Notes: generated by a model from the sequence alone, not told the origin. A stretch of 27,171 nucleotides of DNA from Candidatus Omnitrophota bacterium (GCA_028710845.1 JAQTTI010000003.1:3786-30956); one strand, 5' to 3'. Shown: positions 14,785-23,071, numbered from the stretch's first letter. Numbers and translations: made by a program.

Positions 14785-15225
14785 TTATAACCTCCTTATG
14801 CGGCATTTAGCATAGGTCCTCTGCAACTCATTTAGCAAAGGCTGCGCGCTCTCTTGATTAGAAAATTTGCCTACGCACAAAATAATATAGCTTCCTTTTG
14901 CAAAACCCAGCGGGGTGTAACCGCTCTTCTGTAAAATCTGCGCCTGACGCAAAGCCAGCTTGCGATTTTTAAAAGCAGCTACTTGAATAGTATAAAAATC
15001 CTGGCTGGAACTGTTAATCTCGGCCAAAGCGCTGCGTTTCCCTTTTTCTACGCCTAGTGAAAAAGTTATAATGCTTAATATGACTATACCCATAACCAGG
15101 AGCATGGCTTTTTCATAATTCCTTATCCGCAAAAAGAACGGGTTCCTGGAGGATTGAGGCTTGTATAAACCACTGTCCTCGGACTGAGCAAAAAGTTCTC
15201 CCTGGGTATAATCTTTTTGGGCCAT
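14785..15225 (-). CDS. SPOR domain membrane protein
   Basis: The 146-residue protein has a cytoplasmic N terminus, one membrane helix (about 38-57), and a C-terminal SPOR domain (about 74-146) starting FYTIQVAAFKNRKLALRQAQILQKSGY and ending near the C terminus. SPOR domains bind denuded peptidoglycan at division septa, so this is likely an inner-membrane protein with its SPOR domain in the periplasm. Its ATG at 15225 directly follows the HD-GYP stop (TAGATG). The ribosome-binding site of the next gene lies in its last codons. Confidence 0.88.
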   Translation of the reverse strand: MAQKDYTQGELFAQSEDSGLYKPQSSRNPFFLRIRNYEKAMLLVMGIVILSIITFSLGVEKGKRSALAEINSSSQDFYTIQVAAFKNRKLALRQAQILQKSGYTPLGFAKGSYIILCVGKFSNQESAQPLLNELQRTYAKCRIRRL

Positions 15226-16308
15226 CTATACTATATTCTTGGATTCCCAATCCTGGTTTAAATAAACCCTTTTATTGAATTTTTTGATTACTCTTAAAAA
15301 AGCATCGACCACTTTAGGGTCAAACTGCGTACCTATCTGCCTTTTTATTTCCTTAATTGCCGAAGGAATATCCATCCTTTGACGGTAAGGCCTGCCGTAA
15401 ACCATGGCCTCAAAAGCATCGGCCACCGACATAATCCTTGCGCCGAGAGGAATCTGATTGCCTTTTAGGCGTGAAGGATAACCGGTCCCGTCATATTTTT
15501 CATGATGATACATGATAATCGGTATAGCCGGACGCAATACCTGAAGCGGCCTTAAAATCTGGGCCCCTTTCTCCGGGTGTTTTTTAATGACATCGAATTC
15601 TGCGGCTGTAAGCTTGGTAGTCTTGGTCAATATTTCAGCCGGTATATCTATCTTTCCGGCGTCATGCAAAAGACTGGCGTATTTTAAACTTTGGAGCTGT
15701 TTTTCATCCAGATGTATCTCGCAGCCTAAAGCATAGACTAATTTGCTAAAATGCGGAGAATGGGTATATTCGCTAGAAACCCTGGTATTAAGAAAAGTTA
15801 CCAAAGACTTGATACTACCCAATACAATTCTTTCCTGCTCTTCATAAAGCTGTAAGTTTTTAATGCCTACCACTGCCTGCTCGGCCATAGTCATCAGCAT
15901 TTCCTGATCAAAGATATCAAAAGGCTTCTTTGATTTCTGGCGCTTGATGATTATAAGCCCCAACAGATCTTCCGATATAAGCGGGATACCTAAAAGATTT
16001 CCTTTTCTGACGGATGCCGACTTTTTAATGATTTTTTCTTCAACCTTGTCGCTAATCTTATGCTTTTTAAAAATTACTGTTTTCTTGTTGTCTTTTATCG
16101 TGCACCTGATCGAAGAGAATTTTTTATTTATATCCAATAAAATTATAGTACAGTAATAGGCATGGAAAAATTGGCAAAACAGGCGCGACATCCTGCCGAT
16201 CAACTCGTTGACTTCATAGGTAGAGTTAAGCAAGCGGTAGATACTATGTACCGCGGAAATCAAAAACCTATACTTTTTCGTAGGGGTCGAATAGCTTTTT
16301 ATACTCAT
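15226..16308 (-). CDS. GAF-HD-GYP phosphodiesterase
   Basis: The 360-residue protein has a GAF-like sensor (about 25-155) and an HD-GYP domain (about 165-345). The metal-binding residues are present: LLHDAGKID (His215, Asp216), HP in KKHPEKG, and the HHEKYDGTGYP signature (268-278), followed by ADAFEAM. This supports c-di-GMP (or related dinucleotide) hydrolysis in the cytoplasm. The start at 16308 overlaps the dGTPase gene by 41 bases and has no clear ribosome-binding site; a slightly shorter start is possible. It probably lowers c-di-GMP that the three PilZ proteins in the window could read. Confidence 0.9.
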   Translation of the reverse strand: MSIKSYSTPTKKYRFLISAVHSIYRLLNSTYEVNELIGRMSRLFCQFFHAYYCTIILLDINKKFSSIRCTIKDNKKTVIFKKHKISDKVEEKIIKKSASVRKGNLLGIPLISEDLLGLIIIKRQKSKKPFDIFDQEMLMTMAEQAVVGIKNLQLYEEQERIVLGSIKSLVTFLNTRVSSEYTHSPHFSKLVYALGCEIHLDEKQLQSLKYASLLHDAGKIDIPAEILTKTTKLTAAEFDVIKKHPEKGAQILRPLQVLRPAIPIIMYHHEKYDGTGYPSRLKGNQIPLGARIMSVADAFEAMVYGRPYRQRMDIPSAIKEIKRQIGTQFDPKVVDAFLRVIKKFNKRVYLNQDWESKNIV

Positions 16309-17407
16309 CTAATGCGTACCGGTCAGTCATACCGGCTATGTAATCACAAACTACCCGCTTTACGCCCTCTTTGGGAATATTTTGCTGAATCTCCGAAGGC
16401 AATTGTTGCGGATGAATAATATATTCGCAAAACAACTCTTTAATAAAACGCTTGGCCTTGGTACTCATGCGCATTACCCTGTAGTGATGGTAAAGTTTCT
16501 GCATGAGAAGATCCCTTAACGGCTTTCTTAATTCTTTTACTTCTTTACTGAAATCTACTATTTTTTTCCCGATTTTATGGGGATCGGTATATTTTTTGAT
16601 TTTAAGCCTGGTAATTTCGGCCTGGGTCGCCTGGATCAAGTCGGTTACCTGCAGGTTGATTAAACCGCGGATAATCAGGTATTTCCGGTAATTAAACTCA
16701 ATTTTATCATATTTCTGGCTTATCTTGTGATTTATTTTTTTCCAAATCTCGAGGCCTTCCAGATCACTTTCTTTGATTAACCCCGAGGTCAGCCCGTCAT
16801 CCAAATCGTGGTTATCATAGGCTATTTCGTCAGCAACGTCAACCAGCTGAGTTTCCAGAGTCGGCGATTTTTCAGGAAGGAACTCTTTGATTCTAACCGC
16901 AATGTCAAAAACTGAAGAATGTTTGACTATTCCCTCTCTTACCTCCCAGCTTAAGTTTAACCCGGGAAAATCAGGGTAACGTTGCTCAAGGCAATCAACT
17001 ACTCTTAATCCCTGGAGATTATGGTTAAAACCTCCTGATTTTTTCATCAGTTCATTTAATATCTCTTCTCCCGAATGCCCAAAAGGAGTATGCCCCAAGT
17101 CATGGGCCAAGGCAATCGCCTCGGTTAAATCAGTGTTCAGGCGTAAGGCGTTGGCAATAGTCCGGGCGATTTGGGAAACCTCAATACTATGGGTCAGGCG
17201 GGTACGGTAATAATCTCCTTCGTGGTTGACAAAAACCTGGGTTTTATATTCAAGCCTCCTAAAGGCCGCAGAATGGATAATCCGGTCGCGGTCGCGTTGA
17301 TAACAAAGCCGGTAAGGATGTTCGGCCTCTTTATAGACCCTGCCGCGGGAATCGCAACTTTTCATCGCGTAGGGAGCCAGAAATTTTTCCTCAAATTCTT
17401 TATTCAT
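16268..17407 (-). CDS. dgt: dGTPase-like deoxyguanosine triphosphohydrolase
   Basis: The 379-residue HD-domain protein has RRLEYKTQVF, RTRLTHSIEVSQIAR (His73), AHDLGHTPFGHSGE (His102, Asp103) and VADEIAYDNHDLDDGL, the standard motifs of bacterial dNTP triphosphohydrolases. It splits dNTPs into nucleoside and tripolyphosphate. Length is that of the short type 2 family, and metal ligands are intact. The ATG at 17407 overlaps the HIT gene by eight bases, so the two nucleotide enzymes are probably coupled. Confidence 0.93.
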   Translation of the reverse strand: MNKEFEEKFLAPYAMKSCDSRGRVYKEAEHPYRLCYQRDRDRIIHSAAFRRLEYKTQVFVNHEGDYYRTRLTHSIEVSQIARTIANALRLNTDLTEAIALAHDLGHTPFGHSGEEILNELMKKSGGFNHNLQGLRVVDCLEQRYPDFPGLNLSWEVREGIVKHSSVFDIAVRIKEFLPEKSPTLETQLVDVADEIAYDNHDLDDGLTSGLIKESDLEGLEIWKKINHKISQKYDKIEFNYRKYLIIRGLINLQVTDLIQATQAEITRLKIKKYTDPHKIGKKIVDFSKEVKELRKPLRDLLMQKLYHHYRVMRMSTKAKRFIKELFCEYIIHPQQLPSEIQQNIPKEGVKRVVCDYIAGMTDRYALDEYKKLFDPYEKV

Positions 17408-17876
17408 GGTCGGCTTTCTTTAAGATTTTTGCCAGTTCCTTAAGAGATTGCGAAATAACTTTGCTGTTTCCTGATACAGGCATGAAATTAACATCCCCTG
17501 TCCAGCGGGGGACTAGATGTAAATGCAGGTGGCCGATAACGCCGGCGCCGGCCGCCCGGCCGAGGTTAAAACCTATATTAAAACCATGCGGTTTTAGGGT
17601 TTTCTCAAGAAGCCTTTTGGCCCGTTTAAGACTGCGGAAAATATCCAAAAGCTCTTCTTCGCTTGCCGCAGAAATATCCCCAAAATGCCTTAAAGGGGAA
17701 ATTAAAATGTGCCCGTTATTATACGGGTATATATTAAGCAGGCAGATAGATTTCTTGGATTTAAAAATTACCTGCTCAGAAGATGGATATTTTTTAGCTT
17801 TACAAAAAATACACCCTTTATTTCTCTTATTGTTTCTTATGTAACCGTCCCTCCAGGGGGCCCAGAGCCTATCCAT
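17400..17876 (-). CDS. HIT family nucleotide hydrolase/phosphorylase
   Basis: The 158-residue protein has the histidine triad HLHLHLVPRW (His116, 118, 120) and a CxxC (22-25) typical of zinc-binding HIT proteins. Its N terminus (MDRLWAPWRDGYI) matches the diadenosine tetraphosphate phosphorylase-like HIT group. It probably cleaves dinucleoside polyphosphates or AMP conjugates in the cytoplasm; the exact substrate is not clear. It overlaps dgt, another nucleotide hydrolase, and follows the phosphoesterase gene after three bases. Confidence 0.9.
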   Translation of the reverse strand: MDRLWAPWRDGYIRNNKRNKGCIFCKAKKYPSSEQVIFKSKKSICLLNIYPYNNGHILISPLRHFGDISAASEEELLDIFRSLKRAKRLLEKTLKPHGFNIGFNLGRAAGAGVIGHLHLHLVPRWTGDVNFMPVSGNSKVISQSLKELAKILKKADHE

Positions 17877-17879
17877 GTT

Positions 17880-18365
17880 TTAGATTTTTATTATATTAGC
17901 GGTTATTTTTCCGTCTATTTCAATCAATCCAAAAGAAGCTTCCCTATCCAGGCAATCAGTCGCGCTGCCGGGGTTAAAAAACAGGGTTTTTCCTATTTTT
18001 TCATTCATAGCTTTATGCGAATGTCCGAAAACTATGATATCGCAGTTATCATTCTTGAAAGTATCTTTGAGCAAACCTACCAGGAATTGGGGAGCACCTA
18101 AACCATGGGTAATCCCTATTTTAAGCCCGGAAACATTCAAAATCTGTTTTGCAGGAAACTTATTTACAATTTCAGCCTCATCCATATTTCCGGATACGAC
18201 GATGATCTTCGGACAAACCGATTTCAACTCTTCTATGACCCTTAAATTTACCAAATCCCCGGCATGAATGACCATGTCCACGCTTCTAAACGCATCAAGA
18301 GCCTTAAGAGGAAGATGCTCGCATCTATCTGGAATATGGGTATCGGAAATCACGCCAATTTTCAT
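17880..18365 (-). CDS. YfcE-type metallophosphoesterase
   Basis: The protein (161 residues from the chosen start) has the calcineurin-like motifs of the YfcE/MJ0936 group: GVISDTHIP, VIHAGDLV, VVSGNMDE, ITHGLG, VFGHSHKA and FFNPGSA. Two metals, usually Mn or similar, are expected, with phosphodiesterase activity on unknown substrates. A TTG at 18380 would extend it by five residues into the preceding gene; ATG at 18365 gives the standard MKIGVISDTH start. It sits between the AAA ATPase and HIT genes. Confidence 0.9.
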   Translation of the reverse strand: MKIGVISDTHIPDRCEHLPLKALDAFRSVDMVIHAGDLVNLRVIEELKSVCPKIIVVSGNMDEAEIVNKFPAKQILNVSGLKIGITHGLGAPQFLVGLLKDTFKNDNCDIIVFGHSHKAMNEKIGKTLFFNPGSATDCLDREASFGLIEIDGKITANIIKI

Positions 18366-18372
18366 AATTAAA

Positions 18373-19962
18373 TTACACAATAACCCGGGGCCGGGAGAAT
18401 AAATCGAGGATCTGGTTTAAGCTGTTCAAATCCCAGGTCCAGATTTTTTCCTCCAGGGCTTTTAACCTAGCATTCGGTTCTACTTCTTTTAAAGTAACAA
18501 TGATCTTGCGCTGTGATTTATGGTGATATCTTTTGCATTCTTTGGCAAACTCGGCAACATCCTGCTCAGTAAGAGCTTCGGGTTTGATTGCCATAATCCA
18601 TAACGCATCACTCGAACGGCCAAGCAGGCCCTCCTTCATGTGGCTATTAAAGACCAAAGGCTTTATTTCGCGAAAATGGTTTAGCCGTATTTTTTTCCGT
18701 TCAAATTGCATAAGGTCATCTTCGAACAAAGACAATAGCTCGCTTACCCTGTTGGCCAAAGGCAGGCTTGATTGTTTCGAAAACTCCCCGATCAGCGCAA
18801 GGATATTATCCCTGAATTTTTCTTTTTGATTATTGGCATCGAAGGTAACACTATGTAATTTTTGTTTATAAACGAAACGCATCCAATAGCTAAATAAACG
18901 GTCGGTGCACTTAAGAAAATCTCCGCTGCGAGTTATTGCATCGGCCTCAAGAAGATAGTTCACCCTTACGGTCAATTCTTTCTTTTGTTTGTGCAAAATA
19001 TGGACAATATCTTTGATCCTGGTTTCTCCGCAAGCAATTAAATAAAGTATGGAGATATAATCATTATTCGCCGGTTCATCAAGGAAGCGTTTTATGTAAT
19101 TTGAAAACCGCTGGTTAAGTATCCCGGATGTATTAAACAATAAGTTTTCCAAAATATCCGGCAGGTCAGCTGGAATATCGGCCTGCGATAATGCATCGGC
19201 AATTAATTCAAGATACAAGGGATAGCCGCCGGTAAAATTAATTATAAAACTTTTAAGCCCCGGGCTTAACTTTAAAGAAAGCAACCGCTGATCGAGATAG
19301 CTTGAACTGGTATGGATATCAAAAGGCTCAACCGTAATAACTTCGAAATTTCCGAATAACAAAGAAAGCTGCTTGGAAAGTATCGCCTTGGCCTTAAAAA
19401 TCCTTGAGCTTATTATTGCATAAAGGGTATTTTTCTGCAGGATAAGTAATTTACCCCATTCTTTATATAAATTATTTACGCCGATATTTTCAAGGTTATG
19501 AAATTCGTCCAGAAAAACAACTGAAAATTTACCGGTTTCCTGGTTAATAATTTCAGTTAGGCTGAAAAGCTCGGTTACAATATTGACTTTTTTTCTTTTA
19601 GAGAGCTCACTAAGTATAAAATTAATTTTTTCGCAGGTTTTTGGTATATAACGGCAGGATTTATCGATCAGGTATTGAATATCTTCTCTTAAAGGCAAAC
19701 CGCTGTTGGCCAGGAAATTATAAAGCAAGGCGCAGATAAACCGGTTAGAAAAACTGCTTAAAGATTCCGGCCTGACTTCTATAAATACCGTGATTATCCT
19801 TGGATCGTAAAAATTGGCCAGAAATTTTGAAACAATGCTTGTTTTGCCGACATCTTCCTGGCCGATAATGGCGATATTCTGGCGGTAGCCTTCTTTTAGG
19901 CTTGATACCCTCTTTTCCAATATATGGATATAGTTTTTCCGGTCAAAGAATTTTTCTTTCAT
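18373..19962 (-). CDS. AAA/STAND-like ATPase of unknown function
   Basis: The 529-residue protein resembles archaeal-type and STAND ATPases (ATPase_2 group). Walker A is GQEDVGKTS (34-42) and Walker B is FSVVFLDEFHNL (146-157). GYPLYLELIADAL (about 248-260) fits a lid helix, and about 305-370 looks like a winged helix. The C-terminal part (about 440-520), with LWIMAIKPEAL and KSQRKIIVTL, has an alternating alpha/beta look that could be a degraded restriction-endonuclease-like (DUF234-like) fold; this is tentative. It overlaps the NlpD-like gene by four bases (ATGA). No signal peptide. Function is not recognised; sensing or signalling by nucleotide-driven oligomerisation is possible. Confidence 0.7.
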   Translation of the reverse strand: MKEKFFDRKNYIHILEKRVSSLKEGYRQNIAIIGQEDVGKTSIVSKFLANFYDPRIITVFIEVRPESLSSFSNRFICALLYNFLANSGLPLREDIQYLIDKSCRYIPKTCEKINFILSELSKRKKVNIVTELFSLTEIINQETGKFSVVFLDEFHNLENIGVNNLYKEWGKLLILQKNTLYAIISSRIFKAKAILSKQLSLLFGNFEVITVEPFDIHTSSSYLDQRLLSLKLSPGLKSFIINFTGGYPLYLELIADALSQADIPADLPDILENLLFNTSGILNQRFSNYIKRFLDEPANNDYISILYLIACGETRIKDIVHILHKQKKELTVRVNYLLEADAITRSGDFLKCTDRLFSYWMRFVYKQKLHSVTFDANNQKEKFRDNILALIGEFSKQSSLPLANRVSELLSLFEDDLMQFERKKIRLNHFREIKPLVFNSHMKEGLLGRSSDALWIMAIKPEALTEQDVAEFAKECKRYHHKSQRKIIVTLKEVEPNARLKALEEKIWTWDLNSLNQILDLFSRPRVIV

Positions 19963-20621
19963 GGCAGATAAAACAAAGGGTTCTGAGGCAATGCCCCTTT
20001 CCTGATTTCGAAATGCAAATAAATATTCTTATCCCTTTGCGATGAACCGGCGCGGCCCAGCATGGAGCCTCTTTGCACGTAATCTCCGGGTTTTACAAAA
20101 ACCTGTTCCATCCTTGAATATACGGTCCTTAACCCGTCTCCGTGGTCTATAATTATAGTTTTACCGAAGTTGCCGAAATTAGAAGCGTAAAAAACTACTT
20201 TTCCTTTCCGGCTGGCTAAAACATCAGCTTGGCCTGTTGCCAGTATATTAATTCCTTTATTTACCAGATTGCGGTAACGGGATCCGAATCCTGATATTAT
20301 TTTTCCTTTGAGAGGCCAGATAAAATCTTCAGGGGCATATTTAACAGCCTGCTCGATGCTCATCGGCCGCTCGGGAATAATTAGAATTTGGCCGATCTCA
20401 ATTGTAGAACTTTCCGAAATCCGGTTCACCTTTAAAATATCGTCGATATCAACATTATAAATTCTAGATATTCTCCATAAGGTCTGGCCGGCTTCAACTT
20501 TATGCTGGAATCCCGGAACTGTTTGAACGGAAACCGGCAAGCTTGGCCCGGTATATGGAGGCGGCACCGTCTTACAACCGGCTAACAATAATATTAAAAA
20601 TAAAGAAATAATACTTTGCAT
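19959..20621 (-). CDS. NlpD-like LysM/M23 lipoprotein, zinc ligands missing
   Basis: The protein (220 residues) has a lipobox LLAGC, a LysM domain (about 43-88, HKVEAGQTLWRIS to IGQILIIPE) that binds peptidoglycan, and an M23 peptidase fold (about 105-220) with SGFGSRY and IDHGDGLRTVYS. The M23 metal site is degraded: HxGxD is NKGIN, and the HxH near the end is YLH. This matches NlpD/EnvC-type proteins that activate cell-wall amidases without cutting. The ATG at 20621 with AAAGG is preferred over a TTG at 20627. It starts only 13 bases after the tRNA-Gly gene. Acts on the periplasmic side. Confidence 0.88.
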   Translation of the reverse strand: MQSIISLFLILLLAGCKTVPPPYTGPSLPVSVQTVPGFQHKVEAGQTLWRISRIYNVDIDDILKVNRISESSTIEIGQILIIPERPMSIEQAVKYAPEDFIWPLKGKIISGFGSRYRNLVNKGINILATGQADVLASRKGKVVFYASNFGNFGKTIIIDHGDGLRTVYSRMEQVFVKPGDYVQRGSMLGRAGSSQRDKNIYLHFEIRKGALPQNPLFYLP

Positions 20622-20634
20622 TTTCAACCTTTTA

Positions 20635-20705
20635 AGCGGGTGAGCGGAATCGAACCGCCGTATGCAGCTTGGGAAGCTGCCATTCTACCATTGAATTACA
20701 CCCGC
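20635..20705 (-). tRNA. tRNA-Gly (anticodon CCC)
   Basis: The minus strand folds as a 71-base tRNA: a 7-bp acceptor stem (GCGGGTG with CACCCGC), D arm with AATGGTA loop, anticodon stem GCAGC/GCTGC enclosing TTCCCAA (anticodon CCC, reading GGG), a short variable region, and a T arm with TTCGATT loop. Position 73 is U, as usual for tRNA-Gly. CCA is not encoded. It sits between thiC and the NlpD-like gene on the same strand and may be cut from their shared transcript. Confidence 0.96.
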
Positions 20706-20722
20706 AAGCTTACCCTACCTTG

Positions 20723-20756
20723 GCCTGCAGGCAGGTTTACCTGCCGATAGGCAGGC
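20723..20756. repeat. CCTGCC/GGCAGG palindromic cluster over the thiC stop
   Basis: Alternating units CCTGC, GCAGG, CCTGCC and GGCAGG between 20723 and 20756 can form several mutually exclusive hairpins, including a 6-bp stem (20730-20735 with 20740-20745). The thiC stop codon lies in the TTTA loop. On the minus strand no T-run follows, so it is not a standard terminator. It looks like a dispersed palindromic repeat that has entered the 3' end of thiC. Confidence 0.65.
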
Positions 20757-22026
20757 ATTGATCCATTAATCTTATAGAACAATATTTCCCGCACATTGTG
20801 CAAACATCAGAAAGCTTAGGCTTACTGCTTAAACGGTAAAGCTTTGCTTTATCGGGGTCTATTGACAGTTGGATTTGTTTTTTCCAATTCCGGGCCTTGC
20901 GGGCGATAGACATATTCCTGTCCCACTTTAAAGCCTGTTTTCTTCTCTTAACCAAATCACCGGCATGGGCGGCAATCCTGCTGGCTATAACCCCCTCCCG
21001 TACATCGCTGGCCGTTGGGTGCCTTAAATGTTCTGCCGGCGTAACATAGCAGAGAAAATCTGCTCCCACGCTAGCCGCAATAGCTCCTCCGATTGCCGAA
21101 CTGATATGATCATATCCGGCTGCTACATCCGTAACCAAAGGGCCCAATACATAAAAGGGAGCGCCATGGCAATATTTCTTTTCCAAAGCTATATTTTTTT
21201 CCACCTGATCCAAGGGAACATGCCCGGGACCCTCGATCATTACCTGTACCCCTTTTTGCCCAGCCCGCTTGGCTAAACCGCCAAGTATCTTTAATTCGCT
21301 AATCTGGGCCTTATCGGTTGCATCCAGAATTGATCCCGGACGCAGACCGTCCCCTAAGCTTAGAGTAATATCATATTTATGGGCAATCTTCAAAATCTGA
21401 TCGAAGTGAGAGTAAAAAGGATTTTCTTGCTTATGAAATTTGATCCAGCTGGCAATAATAGCACCCCCCCTTGAAACCACCCCCATCAGCCTTTTATTTT
21501 TTTGTAAAACTTCTAAACTCTCTTTGGTTATTCCGCTGTGGATTGTAAAAAAATCCACTCCTTGTTTGGCTTGCTCTTCTAAAACACTTAAAACATCTTC
21601 CGGCTCGAATTTCAGGAACTCCCCGGTTTTTTCTTCGGCTTTTACAGCTATTTCATAAACAGGAACTGTGCCCACGGGAACTGTTGAGTACTTTAAAACT
21701 TCTTTCCTCATCCGGGTCAAGTCACCGCCTACGCTTAAATCCATCAATGCATCGGCTCCGTGCTTTATGGCAATTTTAAGTTTTTCTATCTCTTCCGAAA
21801 TTTGGGATTCATCCGTAGATGTACCGATGTTAGCATTGATCTTGGTGGAGAGAGAAGTTCCTATAGCGCAGGGTTTTTTTATTTTGTGGTTAACATTCAA
21901 AGGGATCACTGCCTTGCCGGAGGCTATCAGGAGCATGAGTTCGCGCGGCTTAATTCCTTCCAAAACAGCGACCTGTTTCATTAAACCGGTAATTATGTTT
22001 TTTTTAGCAAATTCCAATTGAGTCAT
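20737..22026 (-). CDS. thiC: Phosphomethylpyrimidine synthase
   Basis: ThiC is a radical SAM enzyme that converts aminoimidazole ribotide to HMP-phosphate, the pyrimidine half of thiamine. The 429-residue length is that of the short bacterial form. Seen here: GTSLSTKINANIGTS, DLSVGGDLTRMRKE, SRGGAIIASWI, DGLRPGSILDA, EGPGHVPLDQVEKN and the C-terminal cluster motif CTMCGKYC. The last six residues (CLPIGR) come from a palindromic repeat. The ATG overlaps the thiE stop as ATGA. No TPP riboswitch is seen between the genes, so control must come from further upstream or by other means. Confidence 0.97.
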   Translation of the reverse strand: MTQLEFAKKNIITGLMKQVAVLEGIKPRELMLLIASGKAVIPLNVNHKIKKPCAIGTSLSTKINANIGTSTDESQISEEIEKLKIAIKHGADALMDLSVGGDLTRMRKEVLKYSTVPVGTVPVYEIAVKAEEKTGEFLKFEPEDVLSVLEEQAKQGVDFFTIHSGITKESLEVLQKNKRLMGVVSRGGAIIASWIKFHKQENPFYSHFDQILKIAHKYDITLSLGDGLRPGSILDATDKAQISELKILGGLAKRAGQKGVQVMIEGPGHVPLDQVEKNIALEKKYCHGAPFYVLGPLVTDVAAGYDHISSAIGGAIAASVGADFLCYVTPAEHLRHPTASDVREGVIASRIAAHAGDLVKRRKQALKWDRNMSIARKARNWKKQIQLSIDPDKAKLYRLSSKPKLSDVCTMCGKYCSIRLMDQCLPIGR

Positions 22027-22673
22027 ATTTTTTTTAATATCTTTTTTAAGCCTATCGCCGAAAGCTTGGGGTTTTTAGATTTTAAAATCGCCCGGCAAAC
22101 AGCTATGCGCTCTGCCCCGCTTAAAACTACGCCTTTTAGATTACCATGGTGGATATCGCCTATGGCAAAATAAGGAATTTTGATCTTATCCTTCAGCCGG
22201 CAGAGTACATTTAACCCTATCGCCTTATATTCGGGCTTAGTGGGAGTGGCATATATAGGGCCTATACCGATATAGTCCGCTCCCTCCTTTTCTGCTTTCC
22301 TTGCCTGGGCCAGGCTATGACAGGAGATGCCGATAATTTTATCCTTGCCTAAAATTTTCCTGGCAATTCTTACCGCAGCATCGGATTGCCCTAGATGGAC
22401 CCCGTCAGCTTCTGAGGATAGAGCAATATCTATATGATCATTAACTATAAAAAGCGTTTTACTTTTAGCAAAAAAAGCCGATAATTTAAGGGCTAATTTT
22501 AATATTTCTTGCTTTACGCCGGACTTATCCCTTAACTGAACTATATCGATACCTGAATTTGTCAGCTTAGAACAAAACTTTTCTAAAGATTTACCTGGCT
22601 TATTTTGTTTGTTTAGAATCAGGTAAAGCTGAGACTTTTTTAAAAGAGCTTTTCTCGATTTCATAAACTTCAT
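22023..22673 (-). CDS. thiE: Thiamine-phosphate synthase
   Basis: ThiE joins HMP-pyrophosphate with thiazole phosphate to make thiamine phosphate. The protein of up to 216 residues has QLRDKSG, FIVNDHIDIALSSEADGVHLGQSD, GISCHSLAQARKAEKEGADYIGIGPIYATPTK and FAIGDIHHGNL, all typical. ATGs at 22673 and 22664 are possible starts, but both lie inside the ThiD2-domain gene, with a 74-base overlap. A six-A run near the overlap could join the two frames; the +1 relation means loss of one A in the run would fuse them into a ThiD2-ThiE protein. Its ATGA overlap with thiC suggests coupling. Confidence 0.93.
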   Translation of the reverse strand: MKFMKSRKALLKKSQLYLILNKQNKPGKSLEKFCSKLTNSGIDIVQLRDKSGVKQEILKLALKLSAFFAKSKTLFIVNDHIDIALSSEADGVHLGQSDAAVRIARKILGKDKIIGISCHSLAQARKAEKEGADYIGIGPIYATPTKPEYKAIGLNVLCRLKDKIKIPYFAIGDIHHGNLKGVVLSGAERIAVCRAILKSKNPKLSAIGLKKILKKI

Positions 22674-23049
22674 ACCTGAGGCCTTTAAAAGCCAGGGCAG
22701 CTTTTTTATCAGATAGCTTAGTGAACTCCTCTAAAACCCGTAAGGATTCTTTGATTCTTTGGATATTGGCGAAAAAAATATCTTTGCAATTACGGCGGCT
22801 AAATTCACCGCGGCAATTTGATTTCCCTACGTCTTTTCCGCTTTTACGCTGATTGATTAACTCTGAAACAGGATAAATTTCCCTGGCTAATTCGTCTATT
22901 CCGTGCCGGATATCTTTAAAAACAACCGTTAATTTACGGTCGTCTAAAATAAACCGGGTTATTTCTTCGCATACCCGCAAACCTTCTTTGGCCCGGTTCA
23001 AATTTGCGTCGATTATACGGTAAAAACTATTTTGAGAAATATCCGACAT
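22600..23049 (-). CDS. ThiD2-domain protein
   Basis: The 149-residue protein begins FYRIIDANLNRAKEGLRVCEEITRFILDD and continues with RHGIDEL, a SRRNCKDIFFANIQRIKESLRVLEEFTKL repeat-like half, and FKGLRYEVYEIE. This matches from memory the ThiD2 domain found fused in front of ThiE in cyanobacteria and others, possibly acting in HMP-phosphate phosphorylation. Here it is a separate frame that overlaps thiE by 74 bases; its last 20 or so residues may be out-of-frame read-through. The ATG at 23049 lacks a clear ribosome-binding site, 22 bases after rfaE2. Confidence 0.8.
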   Translation of the reverse strand: MSDISQNSFYRIIDANLNRAKEGLRVCEEITRFILDDRKLTVVFKDIRHGIDELAREIYPVSELINQRKSGKDVGKSNCRGEFSRRNCKDIFFANIQRIKESLRVLEEFTKLSDKKAALAFKGLRYEVYEIEKSSFKKVSALPDSKQTK

Positions 23050-23071
23050 ATATGGCAGACTTAAAAGTTTA

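Noticed and set aside
17461..18101. Plus-strand frames opposite the HIT and phosphoesterase genes
   Set aside because: They are shadows of well-conserved minus-strand genes and have no motifs of their own.
20635..20705. tRNA-Gly as an integration site of a mobile element
   Set aside because: No integrase gene or duplicated tRNA end is visible near it.
22641..22673. Canonical -1 programmed frameshift at the ThiD2/ThiE overlap
   Set aside because: The thiE frame is +1, not -1, relative to the upstream frame, and no X-XXY-YYZ heptamer fits the upstream frame. Slippage or an indel remains possible.
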